Made by a program: the position numbers and the translations under genes | Shown here: positions 27,441 to 41,424 of the stretch, in pieces | Position numbering within the stretch: the first letter of the stretch is position 1 | Layout: every line of letters begins with the position of its first letter | Assembly (NCBI GenBank): GCA_013399115.1 | Contig: VXAA01003843.1 | Coordinates: forward strand, 387,743-451,742 | DNA from: Anseranas semipalmata | Lineage: Eukaryota; Chordata; Aves; Anseriformes; Anseranatidae | Direction of reading: 5' to 3' | Length of the DNA stretch: 64,000 nt | The notes under the pieces: generated by a model | Told to the model about the DNA's origin: nothing | The model's database searches: none | The model's input: the letters and a program-made list of their open reading frames with translations, nothing else

Positions 27441-28713
27441 CTACTTAAAAGTTACAAGCTAAATGAAGCCCTGAGTGCTTCAAATGCCTTGTTGTTTGAT
27501 TGCTGTGTGGGCTAAGAAAATAGAGGATGACTTAAAAAACCACTGATGTCCTTTTTCCTTTTTCTTTTCTGGTAGGTGAAATCCTTAGTTTACACAGAGT
27601 GGTACAATACTTCTGAATATGCTATTTTCATATAAGAGTAGTGTATTGCACTAGCCATTTAAAATACCGTAAAAATCATGCAGAAATAGCTATAGGGTAT
27701 CCAGAAGCTCTATCTTCATCTCCGGTTTTCATCTTAGATCTGTTATGGCATGATTTTCCAAACGAATAACTATGTTATCTGTCCTCCCCACTAACTTCCA
27801 AGCTGCAAGTCACCTTCAGCTAGCTGCAGCAGACTGGTAGGAGGATGATCGCACCTTCAAATTTTATAAGTATCAGCTACTGGGGAAAAGGAAAAAGATT
27901 CAGATTACTGCTCATCAAGGCAAAGCCGAGGGGAGCTCGGATACCATGCTCTGTCTGGAGGAAGTTAGCTTACCCAACAGCAGGCAGATAACTATCAGTC
28001 AGCTGGTAGCAGAGCTTCAGACTGCAAAAGTTCTTGTTCACTATCAATGAAAGTGTTACAGGAAATGGAGGATGCTGGAGTTACCACAGTGGTGGAGTTA
28101 GGAAAGGACAGAAATCCACAGGAAATCAAGTTCCAGTTACTTCATTGCTCCCATGTTCACTTATCCCATCTGAAGCACCTGGCATTTTTCTGTTAAAGGC
28201 TCATCCAGAATGAAGGCATTCGGAACAACCCCAAATGTTTTAATACTGTCAGGTTGAGCCAGCGTTAACTTTCCACCAGCTAATGTCAGACATATACAGA
28301 ACTAATGTCACTTAGTCAAATTCATTCAAACTGGACTTCTTTATTAGATCTCAGTAAGATTGAAACTTTAAGCCAAAAATAGAATACGTATGTTCATTTT
28401 GTATGCATGTGTGTCAGACTGTGAGAAATTCTAGTTAGAATTTTCCATATAACCTGAATAAATCAAGAAATGTAAAATGACAAATCATGCGACATATTTT
28501 AATGTACAAAGCAGATGGGACAGAATTAACAGTGAACTTTTGGCTTTAACTTTGCATTTGCTAACTTCCAAGAACTAGCTTTTAGTGATGATGTGTTCTC
28601 AGCTGTTGCATGTTCATTTTTCAGTCATAAGCTTCTAATAATGCTAATCACACATATAGAATTTTTTTCTTTCTGCATAATGAGACATTTTTGTATATGC
28701 CACATTATGCCGC

Positions 28714-28733
28714 TTTATTTATTTATTTATTTT
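28714..28733. repeat. (TTTA)n microsatellite
   Basis: About five units of TTTA/ATTT between unique sequences. Confidence 0.8.
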
Positions 28734-28879
28734 CCTCTCCCTTTTGATAAAACCCCATCTCATAACTCTGGTCCCTCCCCTTACCTGTTGCCGGTGCTTT
28801 GATATTGTGGAGAGAGAGAGGCACTGAAGCCACTGCATCTTTGCAGTTTTGGAGATATTTATCTTTTCTTTTTTTTTTT

Positions 28880-28906
28880 NNNNNNNNNNNNNNNNNNNNN
28901 NNNNNN
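28880..28906. other. Assembly gap (27 N) in a T tract
   Basis: T runs on both sides suggest a long poly-T of unknown length. Single or double unknown bases also occur at 10569-10570, 24372, 50394 and 51919, all in or beside homopolymers. Confidence 0.95.
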
Positions 28907-31576
28907 TTTTTTGTATTATAAGAAGGAACTAGAGTCACTGTCGGAGAGTCCAAAGCAAATGTATCAATAATATTCACTGGATTATAGTTCCTTCTTAAAC
29001 TAGTAACAGCTAAAGCACAGTGGGTATTCTTGTGCTGAGTGTCTTAAAAGTCTTTTATTAATTCAACTGCATACATATTTCCTAATACCAGCATCACTAA
29101 TACTGCCTAAGAAAAAAATCTCAGTAGAAATATATCCTCCCTGTTTTGAAACAAAGAGTTGTTTTCTCTGAAGTATGGATTCCTTGAAGTGATATTTGCT
29201 TCCATCTTGTAATGATTTGTGTTAATCTAAGCCATTGAGGTGATCGACTTAAATTTGTAAGCCACCCACTTTGAAGGCTGGCAGTAAAAACTTGGTTTGT
29301 TCTGTCTGAACTCCATAATCGTAGCTATACTTGGTGCTCTGCATTACTGGAAAATCAAGACTCCCAACTTCAAGAACCCACTCTGTCAAGAACTTCCAGT
29401 GTTTAGTGCTTTTTCTCCCTTCGTACAGAAGATGATTCATTTTTTACCACGCAATAGGTCATTTCCTTCACCCAGGTCATAGACAGAAGATAGAAGATTC
29501 TTGACATTAAAAAAGGGTTGAGGATGCTGCTTCTCCCGTATACAAGTGCACACTGAGCAGAAAGCTCTTTACAGGATTTAGGGTATTGAATGTGGTCACC
29601 CAGGTTTTAACAGGAAACATGAGTTAATATTAAATACCATAAATATAAACTTGAAATCCTTAAACAGTGTTTGTAAACATGCAGGGAATGTATTGTTTAT
29701 GTTAGTATAAAAACCTGTAAGGGATAAATGCTAAATTGAAAAACTGCATTCACTTAGAATAGTGACACTAAATGACTAAAGGTAGGTCTGACTCTGCTCC
29801 CATGTACAGTAGCTCAGGTAAGCCTTCCATGGATCAGATGAACAGTTCAGAAATGTAGCGGTACAATTTATACCTTTAAAGTTCACTAGAACAGAAGAGG
29901 TTTCTCATAGACATTAGATTAAAATACTGGCTAACTCCCCAACTCATGAGCAAGGTAGCTATGGTTTCTTGATTGCTGACATGATATTTGATGATTTTTA
30001 AAAATACGTGGGGAAAAAATTTCATGCAGACTTCACCTTAGCTGTTCAAAATGTCATGCCTGTTAGGACTGTTCTTTCAATTTTTTTTCCACCTGATCTA
30101 CAGCAATTACTTATTATTTGTCAATTACTTTTAAGTTTAGTTTAAGGAGTATACAAAGCAGATTTTTGGAATAAGCAAACAGACTTTTAGGAATGAACAA
30201 AAATCCAGTAAATATGTTGAGCTTTCATGCTGCTGGGATTGAAACATTTCATGAACAAATATTGAAGTCAGATTTGACTGTGGCTTTGCAGTTGTATTTA
30301 ACCCAAGAAACTGGGAGACTGCATTTTAAGCATATTTAGTGTCACAAGCTTTTTGAGAAAGTAATGCTAATGCTATTATAAATGCTATTGTTCTCATTGA
30401 AATGGGAGAAAAAAACAAGATTCAGTGAAATGTAGGCATCTGTTACTTTGAGGATGTGGTCCTAAGAGGTTATCCCAGTTTATCAGAACAAGCAAATCTG
30501 TGGGTTCCTCCTGATCTGCCCAGGACTATCAGATGTTCTATGTATGCATTCTTGCATGCATAAAGGCATAGATTTAGTGTTATCTAAAAAGTAATTATAA
30601 AGCGTCTTTAAGTAATTTCTTCTCACAGTTAACACAGATTCCGGTGTCTTTTTGGATGCATAAACAACAGTTTTTCTTGTTAATAAAGGAAACAACCTAC
30701 AGGAGACAATATCTCTTTAATATTAGAACATCCTGTTTTATGTTAGTAATCCTAGTGCTGCCTGAAGTTTTTCTAACCTACAGTTTTCAATTTTACGTCA
30801 ATGGGAGGCTTGATCCAGGTCTCAGAGGAATCAATAGGAGTATTTCTTTTAACTCAAACAGGAGCAGAGTCAGGGCCAAGGTCAACAATACTAATTTGCT
30901 ATAGCTTCAGGCAGACTTCCTCCTTTTTCAAGAGCGAATCTTCACTTCACCTTGCATGAAATTTAATAACCATGTATAAAGCTTGAAAAGTTACAGCTTC
31001 TCCTAAGGACCTGGGAGCATCCAATTTGGGTGGTGTGCATGTCCTGTCCTCAGAGAGCTTTCAAATTTAGCTTGGGTAGCCTTTATTTCTCTCTAGAGGG
31101 GATTGGGCAATTCTTTGGGCTAGGACTCTATACAGAGTGTCTTTTCCTTTGAGTAGTAATTTTGAGTAACCTTTTGAGGAGTAATTAAAGATTTTTAGTC
31201 CTATCCACATAGATCTCCAGTAGCTGGTTGGCATTTTTCTTAATGTAATTGCCTAGATAAGCTACAGTGCAAAAGAGAAATTACAAAATCTTTTTCTGTC
31301 TAAGCTTCCAAATCTGGTTATGGTTCTGTCTGTTTGTCTGTCTGCCTCACTCTTTTTATTTTTTTCCTTCAGCTTTCCTTCAGATACTGTCCGTCTTTTG
31401 GCAGACTCAGATATTCATAAAATGTTACCTTCAGCACATCAATACAAAAATGTTGGCAAGCTGGTGACATATTATTTCCCAGTGCCTCAAATTTCAAGGT
31501 CCTGATTTGCTACTTTGTCTTTTTCTTTTTTTTTCTTGTACTTCATGTGTCTCTTTGGTCCCTACTACAGAAAATT

Positions 31577-31600
31577 AGCAGTACCACAGCTGGTACTGCT
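31577..31600. repeat. Perfect 10-bp inverted repeat (hairpin)
   Basis: AGCAGTACCA and TGGTACTGCT are separated by CAGC. The stem is too short for a typical microRNA precursor, and no longer imperfect stem was seen around it. Confidence 0.6.
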
Positions 31601-33279
31601 GCATTAGCAGTTGTATGTTAGCAGAACTCATAAGAAAATAAGCAAGGCCATGCCAGTCTAAGATATATGTAATCATGTTGTTTAAAGGGGGGTGAAAGCA
31701 ATAATTATCCAGTGAGTTTGGTAAATAGGAGGAACATATTGTAAAGTCATGGAAGGTTCCCAAAAATAACAGACTACAAAATAGTGGAGATAACCCATTT
31801 TGCTTTCAGAAGTAGCCAGTGGTTTATCTTATTACAATGACAGATTTTATCTCAACTGTTTTCTCAAATGAATTTCTTAGAGAAGTAAGCAATTAAGAGT
31901 TGCGAAAATTCCAATTATTGGCACCTCCACTTTCTTCACCTCCATTGTGTTTTAAAGCTCAACTGTAGGCACTGTTTTAACAACTTGAAGTACAAGTGTG
32001 ACATAATTTTGCATTTATGTAGGGTGTAGCCAAAATGCAGCATGCATCATTTCTTAAGTGTAATAACAAGGATCTGATCCAGCAAAAACACAGCCAGATG
32101 CTCACGTAGCTTTTGGAGGAGACAAAGCTGGGTGAAGGAAACATGAGCCCTTAAATGGATGCTTCACTAAAAGTGCAGGGTACTCTTTTCCTAAGAGTTC
32201 CTCAGAGATGCTGAGTGTCCTTGATCTGAAAAAATGAAGGCTCTCCGTACTCTCAGAATTTAGGGCTTTACTTACATCAGTCTTATATTATTAGTCATAA
32301 TTGGTAAATTCTTTAAGCCAGGCCTTCTAACTGAGAAGACAGGAACAAGTGTCAGGTGGTTACCTATAGTGCAACAATACGGAAAAGACTGAGAATCTCT
32401 GTTGGAAATGTAGGGCATCATTCTACTCTTATTGCCCCAGCATACCTGCAAACTATGGCAAAAAGTTCATTGTGATTTAATCTGCAGAATAACAGGTATA
32501 ATAGTACTGTGCCCACTTCACATATAAATCTAAAAATGGTAGTGTGTATCATTCAGGTCTGTTTTTCTGAAAAAGTAAATCTGAATAAATCTCTGTGTGG
32601 ATACTTATACTGAAATCTCCACTAAAAAATAAAATAAAATTATACCTAATAGAAATAAAGCAGAAGGTTTTGATGTTTCACAGACATTGATTGAGGAGGT
32701 GTACGGGGAAAGACTCAAAATATTACTTGTTTCAGAACAGAAATAGACATCCCACAGATATCATTAATAAAATTTTAATTAATTTTGGCTGGAATGTAAA
32801 TAGAAATACTTTGTTTTGCACTTGTGCTGAAATTCAACTTACAGGTTCCATAGCAGTAGTCCTGCTCTCCTCAGCAGGTGCTTTTGAGGAAAACTGCTCC
32901 TAGTGATGAGGACAGCAACACGTGAGCTATTTCCACCACCATACTCCCCCGTGCAGCTACCATACTTATAAATTAACTCTTTATAAAGCCCTATGAGATA
33001 TAGGAAGTAGAAAAAATTAAGAATAGTGACAAAGTTTATATTAATAAGCTCTAAAATGCCACCCAAAGGATAGAAGTGAAGGATTTGTCTAAGACTCTAG
33101 CTTTTCAGTCAAGCTATTTCTTTCTATCTATGGATTGAAACAAGGAGAAGAATAAACTGAAATGAATAAAATGGAACATATAAATATTCAGATCTTTTTC
33201 GGCAGATTTTTTTTTTGATGAGAATAGGAAGATTACGTTGGCAGTAAGACTGGGAAATAGAAACTAAATGAGTGTGTGA

Positions 33280-33472
33280 GGATGGTGAGGCCCTGGCACA
33301 GGCTGCCCAGAGAAGCTGTGGGTGCCCCATCCCTGGAAGTGCTCAAGGCCAGGCTGGATGGGGCTTTGGGCAGCCTGGTCTGCTGGGAGGTATCCCTGCC
33401 CATGGCAGGGGTTGGACTGGGTGAGCTTTGAGGTCCCTTCCAACCCCAAGCCATTCTATGATTATATGATAT
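33280..33472 (+). mobile_element. CR1 LINE fragment, 3' end
   Basis: This is the 3' untranslated end of a CR1 non-LTR retrotransposon in the plus orientation. The recognisable landmarks come in the family's order: GGCACAGGCTGCCCAGAGAAG, GTGGGTGCCCCATCCCTGGA, CTCAAGGCCAGGCTGGATGG, GGGCAGCCTGGTCTG, CCCTGCCCATGGCAGGGG and GAGGTCCCTTCCAACCCC. It closes with CCATTCTATGATTATATGAT, which matches the short 8-bp direct-repeat tail typical of CR1. Only about 190 bp are present, so this is a severely 5'-truncated copy, as is usual for CR1 insertions. It is clearly GC-richer than its AT-rich surroundings. It cannot move by itself. Short open frames on both strands here come from the repeat and are not genes. 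The subfamily was not determined. The family call rests on memory of the CR1 consensus and is strong. Confidence 0.95.
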
Positions 33473-36400
33473 ATTTTGATATTAGGGATGAGTTTATATG
33501 TTGGAGAAGAAAACATTTATAGCTGTAACAAATATACTTTATCTTCTTCCTAAACTATCCTAATTCTCAAGGGACAGTAGCAAAGGATCAGAAAGAGCAT
33601 TTGTTTCTTTTTACACCATGCAAAAATATTTGCTAAATATATTGAAAATATATACACTGAGTCAAAGATGATGACATATGAAATGTTTTAATAGGCACAT
33701 GTACTTTTTAAACTGTAAGTGCAAAATATTATTGTTATAGTCTATGTGAGTATACAACTACGTCATAGTTGCTGGATTGAAAGTCAATGAACTTTAAGTT
33801 TCTAAATTACTTAGATGCTTTTGAAATTTCTTCCCTGCTTTTTGAGGGAAATTTTCTAGACTTTTTTTTCTCTAAACTTCTAGAAATTTTCTTCCTGCTT
33901 TCCCTGTATTAGTAGGATCAACATTTAAAAGGTATGACTGGAAAGATCTGTAATGCCAATTCCTTTGGGTAAAGATAATGAAACCTAAAGTAGTTAAGAA
34001 AAAAAAAATAGTAAAACCAAGAAGCCAGAAGGGAAAAAAATACAACAACAAGAAGGCCAAAAGGGAGAAAAATGTAGATATCAAACAAATGACTGGCAGC
34101 AAGCCCAGGCAAAATTTTCCAGACATATCAAGGTCAGACATTGCAAGTTTTTCTGAGGATAAATGCTGTATATGAAACAGGAGATACCTAAACAAGCTAC
34201 AAAAGACACTTTTTTCTCTCTTTCATGAGAATATTGTGAATGCTAATTAGAGCATTTGGACAGTGACTGAGGCAGCACGTGCCAATTAGGCAGTCACAGA
34301 CAATGAATAACACTAGGATCATCAAGTGTGAGCTGCAGTCAGCAGAATCACCAGAGTCACCCAAGGGGACCCTGGAGAACTGTGAGAAGAGAAAGGAGCC
34401 ATGTGACCAGAACGGCATTGCACTTCTGTGGAGGGTGGTCCTGGGCAAGAGCCTAATAAAAAGGAACATAAAATTTTCATGGGGTAGGGAAATCAGATCA
34501 GCTATGTTTTGCTTTCTCCTAGACATCTTGGTTTATACATTCTGTTTTATATAATGTGTGCAATTACTGATTTATTTTAAATACAATTGCCAGTTTAAAA
34601 GGTACAGAGGTGCCATAGAAGGTGAGAAATAGAGGAGGATTCTGTGAATTGGCTGTTTCTATAAGCCACGTCCCTTTTTGATTAGTCATGCTTGTGTTTA
34701 ACCTTTTATTCTCTTTTTTTTTTTTTTTTTTCTAAAGTAAAGATCTAAGCGTTGATATAGTCTTCATACTATCCCTACCTTTAGGAATCCCATTCCTTGA
34801 AAAATGACAGGAAATTAATATGGATACATACCATTTCTTTCTACCTTATTTCCAAATTTGTGGTACCATTCAAAACTTAAAACTACTTAAAAGTACTTCC
34901 ACAAAGAGTCCTTTCAAAGCCTGGAATCAGTATAGGAAGTAGGGATGGCAGAACTTGGGTGAATAAACTGGGGAACAAGACAAACCATAGCTTGTGGTGT
35001 CAGCCAGCAGTAACTCTTGGAAAGGATTGGAAAGTATTGAAATGATTGTAAGAGTGGTTCGTCGTAACATTTCTAGCCTAGCAACCAGTTGATAGAGACC
35101 TGATTTGATTACAGTTTGCCTGAAGTAAGCAATCATTCAATGGGATTAAACTAGATTATAGAATTAAACAGTATACAAACTGCTCTCCTCTTTGGTCTCC
35201 TTCATTATCCCCTTGAAACCTCTGTGCATTCCCTCTGAGGTTCTCCAGCATGTTTCACTTTTCTTAATCTTGCCTTTTTCAAGCATAATTTAATTCATGG
35301 AAATCATTTCCATTCCGACTCTCCAAGCCTGAATGTTTGGGAAAGTCTCTGCCAGTTTGAATGCTTACTGAAACCTAAAATTTTAAAGTTGTCTCAGAAC
35401 ACTGTAATCCCATCTTTCCTGAAGGTCTCAGAAGCCCAATTGTCTGCAGTGATAAAAACATATGCATAAAAACAGTATTTCAAAGTGTTGCCCCACTTGT
35501 GATTAAGACTGTCACTCCTTCAAGTTCAAGTAGAATAGTAGTGTATGTTGCTACCAGTTGCTACCTGTTAGCAAGGTAACAAAGGGTATGCATTGATTGG
35601 TACGTAGAGGCAGCTTCGCATAAGGCCAATAAGTTAACAGTCATCTTTATATGATAGAGAAACCTGAATTTAGATATGCTTTAACTTAGTGTACCTCACA
35701 CGTGCTCTGTGAAGTTAGAAAGCAGTTTAGGATTCCAAAAGTCTCCCACTGAATACTACTAAGGGAATAAGTGGCTTCTTGCACTGCTGAAGAGAAGAAT
35801 GCCGGGCAGCACTGTAAATAAAATTGACTCTAATTCTAATGGTAGTAAAGACTAAATTATGCAAATGGTCAGAGGGTGTGAAAATCTGTCTGTACTAAGT
35901 TGCTACGAGATCTGACTTTTTAAAATAGCAGTCATCAGTTTGTTGCCTGCTGGCAAAACTGTCTTGATAAATGCAATACTTATACCTTAGAGTCTCTTCT
36001 TCTGTCCTTGAAATTTTCTGAAATGTATAAATTAAAGCAAAGATATCACAAGCGCAGCTACAGGACCTGTCTTTTCCATGGCTTATAAAGAGAGTGATGC
36101 ATAAAAGAACAGCTACAAATAGATCTAGAAATTGCAATACTTATTAGGACATTGATCCACTACTTGCTCTTTTTTTTTCCTGAATATTATATGTATTTAT
36201 TATCTCTTTCCAGTAATGAAGGAGTTAACACGAATTACAATTAAAGAGCAGTAGAAAATTGGCCCAGCTGTAGGAGATAAAAGATCAGGAAGAGGCAAGT
36301 CAAGTTTTCCTTAGAGAAACAGCATTGGAAAGAACAGAATTGTTCTGATCCAGGCTCAGGAAAGAAAACAGAAACTTTTGGCTGCTGAACGATAGTTGTA

Positions 36401-37081
36401 GGCTGCAGGTAAGTCAGATTTTTGAGAAGGATTGGGTATCCACTTTGAGGGTAATGGTTTCTGTAATGTGGCCTTTGAAAGACAGTTTTGGCAGCCTTTT
36501 TCCTTAATAAGTTGATTTGCTTGCAGTTTGAGTCTATGATCCTTTCTAGCACGATGTTTTACAACATTGCCCTGGTAGACTTCTAAAGTGGTGTACATGG
36601 GCTTCAGAAGAGTAGTTAATTTTGCACATATAGAATTGCACAGATATTGTATGTGTGAAAAAATCTATTGCTGAATATGCTGTTCAGCATACAACTATTA
36701 TTAATGCAGAAGTAGAGTGTTGCTGAGTTATCTAAGCCTGTTTTGGTGTTCAAAATATAAGCTAGGTAATTCAAATGTTTATGGTGTCAGTAGCCATGTG
36801 TTGTGACGAGCATCCTGAGGGAAGACGAGGTGCTTTAGAAATGCTTAAAATCTGTAAAGGATCACCAAAGGATCAGATGCTAACTAAGTGCTTTGAAGTC
36901 TGCTGCACTTCACAGTCCTCAAAACTTTGCTTCCTAATGGCCAAAATTGTTCTCCTTGTGATCATGATTTTCATCCTTGTGTTTAGAATGGTGAATATGC
37001 ATTTGACCTTGGGACTAGATTGGCACATGGCTCAGTGGAGATCCCAGGTGCTCCCTATATCTTGCTAATTGAAGTATTTGG

Positions 37082-37099
37082 AAAAAAAAAAAAAAAAAA
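37082..37099. repeat. Poly-A tract, 18 bases
   Basis: A homopolymer. Comparable A or T runs are at 14387-14400, 34714-34731 (T), 45628-45642, 48281-48295 and 63070-63088. None has a recognisable retroposed gene upstream. Confidence 0.8.
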
Positions 37100-40000
37100 C
37101 CACAGCTGCACCAGTGCAGTGTTCTACCTTTGTTACCTAGCTACGTTGCAGGTGGCTTCTTTCAAGTAATAAGATGGCTAGCTTGGGTATACTTGCATGG
37201 CATTGCATGCTTTCTTTTAGGTAGATTTTTAATACCATCTGTCAAGCATTCAACTGAATTCTCAGTAAGCCTCTTGACAGTAGAGAGGTGTAGTTATTTA
37301 TTTGAACTATTTTTTGGTTTTCGGTGAGGCACAGGAGTAGATATCATTTTCTATAGTGACTAGGTTCAAGATGGAGTTTCTGTCATTACTGTTTGGTTTA
37401 GAAGCCCTAGGGATCAGAGTACCTGTTGTTCGGAAATGTTGAATGGTTCTGTAACTTATCAAACCTTATCCTTTAAAGCTTAAAAAAAGGGTTCTTTGTA
37501 ATAATTTTTCTGCAGAATATCACTTTTTTGGAATATAAGAACTAGGATTTCACTTTTCAAGCATGAGAAAAAAGAGAAGGGTTGTCCTGGATTTCTGATT
37601 TTAAGTAAATCATTTTTTTTCTTTGACTTTGGAAAAGTCACTTGACCTACTTGTGCCTTATACAACCCAACTTGAAAACTGGATAAAGACCAGGGCCTCA
37701 AGAAGCCCAAAATGTTGTAGAGACTCTTACTCCAGCAAATGCTGAAAACTTGGTATACAGGTGATCATAATAAATGTTCTGTGTTCCAATGTGCTGATCT
37801 GCTGAGCAAATACTGCACTGCAGGTAAAGCAAATGCGTTAAGAATTTTTTTGTGATAGTTTTACATAACACCTGTGTATCCCAATATTCTTTAAGGTAAA
37901 TCTAATACCTTTGGAGTCAATCCTACATGCTTTTTCTCATCCCCAAAACCTCCTTCATCTCAGACAGCAACAAAGAAACTTCGTGTATGTTATCACGTAT
38001 GCAGGGAGATCATATTTTCACAGGTATAGAAGCAACTTTCTTCAGAAAAGTACTTCTTACAAAGTAGCAGACATGCAGAGTACAAGTACCTGTGTTCCTA
38101 TATCTTATATATATGCACACCAGTTTAAAAAAAAAAGAAAAAGAAAAGCTGTAAAATGTTGGCTGAGAATAGCACGCTTACATGTGAGTTTAGCGATCGC
38201 TCTCGCATTTGTCTCTACCCCATCTGATTGCTGTGTATGGTTCTTTAGGATGGAAGTAAGGAATGCTTAGGAATAAAAGGATTTTTCTTCACCTCTAGGG
38301 TTCAGTCTGAAACTTTATAGTATTGTTTTTATTGGCTTATGTTCTTAGAAAATTCTTAGAATACTGAGAGCTTGAGGCCTAGAAAGAGAGCTGTGATGTT
38401 TGTAGCAATATTGTTGTTTGTTCACTGGACAATGTGAAGGCAAGCATAGAGCAGAATGCATCATATTAGTCCAGGAAGAAAGCTTGAACCAAGAACTGTG
38501 GAACAGCATCCTTCCCTGGAGACAGCAAAAGGTAGATGAGAACTGTTTGTGCCAAAGATTGTGAGGAAGAATAGAGGCTGCACAACTGAGTGAGGCAGGG
38601 CACTGTGAGGCCTTAATGTTCAGTTCGGGCCTAGCTGAGGCCTCCTGAGGGGCCGGTGGCATGCGGCTCCCAACTGCCTGCAGGGCCGTCAGTGTGGCAA
38701 GCATTTGGTGATCCAGTCCTGGCAGCGCAGACCGTCGCCACTACCAGCTTTGTGAGAGCAGTTTTTACTCTTAGTTACTCTAACTCACTCATGTAACTGC
38801 TGTGGAGGAGCATAGTGCGTACGGAGCATTGACATTTTCACTTAGATAAGAGAAGACAACAGAATGTGGGCAGAGCCTCAGCTGTGTATTTCATCACTAT
38901 GCTATCAGTTCATACCAGCTAAGCAGCTGCACCTGCATTAGTCAAAGCAAAACTTAAATTTCCATATGCTTGCCCCACTATCTAAATGGCTTCATCACTC
39001 TGTTTCTAATGGCTGATGGATAGGGTAGTTTTGTTTTTTCACTCCCCCGGAACATGTCACACGAAGACATAACCGGCTGTCACAGACTTGAAAAGCTTTA
39101 CGCTCACAAAGACCTTGCTCTGCTCCAGTAATTTTGCTCTCCCTGCTTTTGCTGCCTAGGAACCTCATGGAAACAATATAAAAATCTGAATCTTTGTGCA
39201 CCTAGAAAATGAAGGTGAAGCCTTCACAAACCCTGACATTTGTGGTGAGAAATATTGTAAGTTGCTCCTACGTTAACCCAACTTCGCATAATAGTTGGGC
39301 TGTTCTCAGCAGAGGAGGTACAGATGGTGACTCCTGGCAGGCAGTGTTATTGGAAGACATTATGCTGCATGTGTACAGGTTGTTAAGCTAACTGACAGTT
39401 TTTATGCAGCATAGACTGCTGAGATTTTAAAAATCAGAAAATTACCAAATGCAAGTCAGAGGTCAGCTGGTTCTCTAGAAGGCTTAAAAATCCTAGTCCT
39501 GTAGCAATGGTGCCATATGTTCCTCACTGCTTGTTGCCTTGAAATCATAGTAGTGAGAATCTAAAGCCAGTTGTCTGTTGTAATCAGATTGCAGTGAAAT
39601 ATAGATGCACAGCCTGTGAGCCAGTTAGATATACAGGATGTAATGCAGCATGGAAACAGTCCAGATCTCCCCTAATCAATACAGAGAAAGTCAAAGGAGC
39701 TTTCTAACTGTGAATGATCTACCTGAGTACAAAAAAAAAGGAGGGAATTTGATGTGCCTGTTCACAGTCCATAACTGAAAAGAATCACAGTCAGGGATGA
39801 GGTGTTCCAAAGTAGTAATGCTAGAACTGGGGTTAAATCCATTTTTATGATTAAAAAGAGGAAGTAACTAGCATACTAATGACACTTTCAGTTGAAGAAA
39901 TTGCAAATAGCCCTTTGGACAGAGCAAACTAATACAGAAGGATGCAGGAAAGCTATGAAAGTGAGCAGAAAATAGCAGAATGGAACTTGTGAGAAAGAGG

Positions 40001-40956
40001 AATATGACCTCTATTTGGGGGAAAATTATCTTTCACATAGATATTCCACTGGAATAAGGAAGCTGACTAAGGCCAAATGCTAGGGCTACTAGTGGATAAC
40101 TGTGTGATATGTGCTAGACCTTTTGACAGTAGCAAATACCACCGAAAATGTGAGCAGCGTTTCCCTCTGTTTCATCTTGCAGCATGCCAGTATGTTGCTG
40201 AGTGCACAGAATATGGAGGAGCACGGTATCATTGTGGCTCTCTTCTTTGAGAGGAAGGATAATAGTGGTGAATGCCATTCCTCATCTCTCTAGTATGCTG
40301 GCAAAGAGGAATGCTCGTCTCATGTCCTGCTTAGCCTAGGATGAAGGTGTGGATTAGCCTAGGTGAAGATTAATATGTTAGAGACTGTAGCTTGTAATTA
40401 AGATGATAAAGAAATTAGAACGGATTAGTTAAATCTTTTCAAAATTGTTACTTATGCTTTAGACATAGGAGAACATGAGTTTTATGCAACTCTTTTGGGG
40501 TTATAAAGCTTAAAGAAGTGTAAAAGAACAGAAATGGAAGATAGAAGGAAGTCTAAAATGGATACCAGAAGGCTAATATGCAAAATCTGTTAAGGATGCA
40601 GAACAGCTGCTTGAGGAACAGGAAGGAATATGTTCTTCCATCCAAATATCTTTATTTGCCATGTGAAAAAAAGGAAAAGATGTTTCTTTCTTGAAGATGT
40701 ATCCAATCATTAAATTCACATATTGGTGATGCTTTGATAATAGGCTTATGTCAAGTAAACCAGGTGTGGAGAAAGCTGGTGGATTAAATAGCTGAATGCT
40801 CAGAATGCTCGGAATTATTAACACTTGAAATAAGAATTAGTTGCCAATAGAGAGTGTTGTTTTCCATAAATTAAGGCTCAAAAAAAAATCTTATGCCCAA
40901 ATTTGGGGGATATTTTGAGGCTGATGGATTAAACACAACCTCAAACATGTCTGCGA

Positions 40957-40964
40957 TCACGTGA
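40957..40964. promoter_or_regulatory. Palindromic E-box TCACGTGA
   Basis: An eight-base USF/MITF/TFEB-type E-box. A second identical core is at 54112-54119. No promoter is visible near either, so function is not shown. Confidence 0.2.
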
Positions 40965-41424
40965 CAGATCAGAATAAAACTTAGAAAGGGTCCCTGGCTT
41001 CCACTATCTGCTGAAAGGCTTTTATTTCACGTTGGAAGTCTTTTGTAGCACAACTCTTTGATGAGCCCCAAAATCTTTTGGGCAATATATTTGTTGTCCT
41101 TTGTAATGATTCTGATAACTTCTATGACTCAGAGCCTGGTATAATTGGCTTAGTATTCCTAACTCTTCTCGAGTTGAAATTCCATAAATATACTTGATAC
41201 TAAATGTAACAGTGATAGAAATCTTTAGAGGAACTTAGATTTGCAATAGGAACACCATGATGTTCCTAGAAAAGCTATTCTAGCATTCGGTTTTTGGTAG
41301 AAAGTTTTCCTAACACATGAACATCAAGGAAGACATCAATAAAGCTTATCACTTTATGAACTTTTGAGCATGGATATGAAGAACTTTTCTTTTAATTCCA
41401 TGAGAGATGTTTGTATTTGAAGAT

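Larger units (their letters stand above)
27441..33279. other. AT-rich unique non-coding sequence
   Basis: No gene recognised. It holds the TTTA repeat and the N gap near 28.7-28.9 kb, a donor-like CAG/GTAAGC at about 29817, and the hairpin at 31577-31600. There is also an acceptor-like tract at 31350-31383 followed by an open stretch to about 31498 that lacks a good donor. Confidence 0.55.
33473..41424. other. Unique non-coding sequence between the two CR1 copies
   Basis: No gene recognised. A diverged duplication with an offset of 60 bases is seen at 33823-33841 and 33883-33901 (GAAATTTCTTCCCTGCTTT against GAAATTTTCTTCCTGCTTT). A GC-richer patch lies at 38580-38760. The CpG-containing palindrome GCGATCGC is at 38193-38200. 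A strong donor-like CAG/GTAAGT is at about 36409 without a convincing exon before it. Confidence 0.55.

Noticed and set aside
31373..31498. Acceptor-like TTTTTTTCCTTCAG followed by an open, protein-like stretch
   Set aside because: The only usable end is AAG/GTCCTG, a poor donor, and no neighbouring exon was found.
31577..31600. Hairpin considered as a microRNA precursor
   Set aside because: The stem is only 10 pairs with a four-base loop; a precursor needs a much longer imperfect stem.
33233..33522. Several overlapping open frames of 60-75 codons
   Set aside because: They lie in or overlap the CR1 3' end and reflect its higher GC content, not genes.
34240..34520. GC-richer stretch with AATAAA, considered as a solo LTR
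   Set aside because: No TG...CA ends, target duplication or known bird LTR sequence could be recognised.
36400..36415. Consensus donor CAG/GTAAGT
   Set aside because: No acceptor and open frame of convincing quality precede it; single donor matches are frequent in 64 kb.
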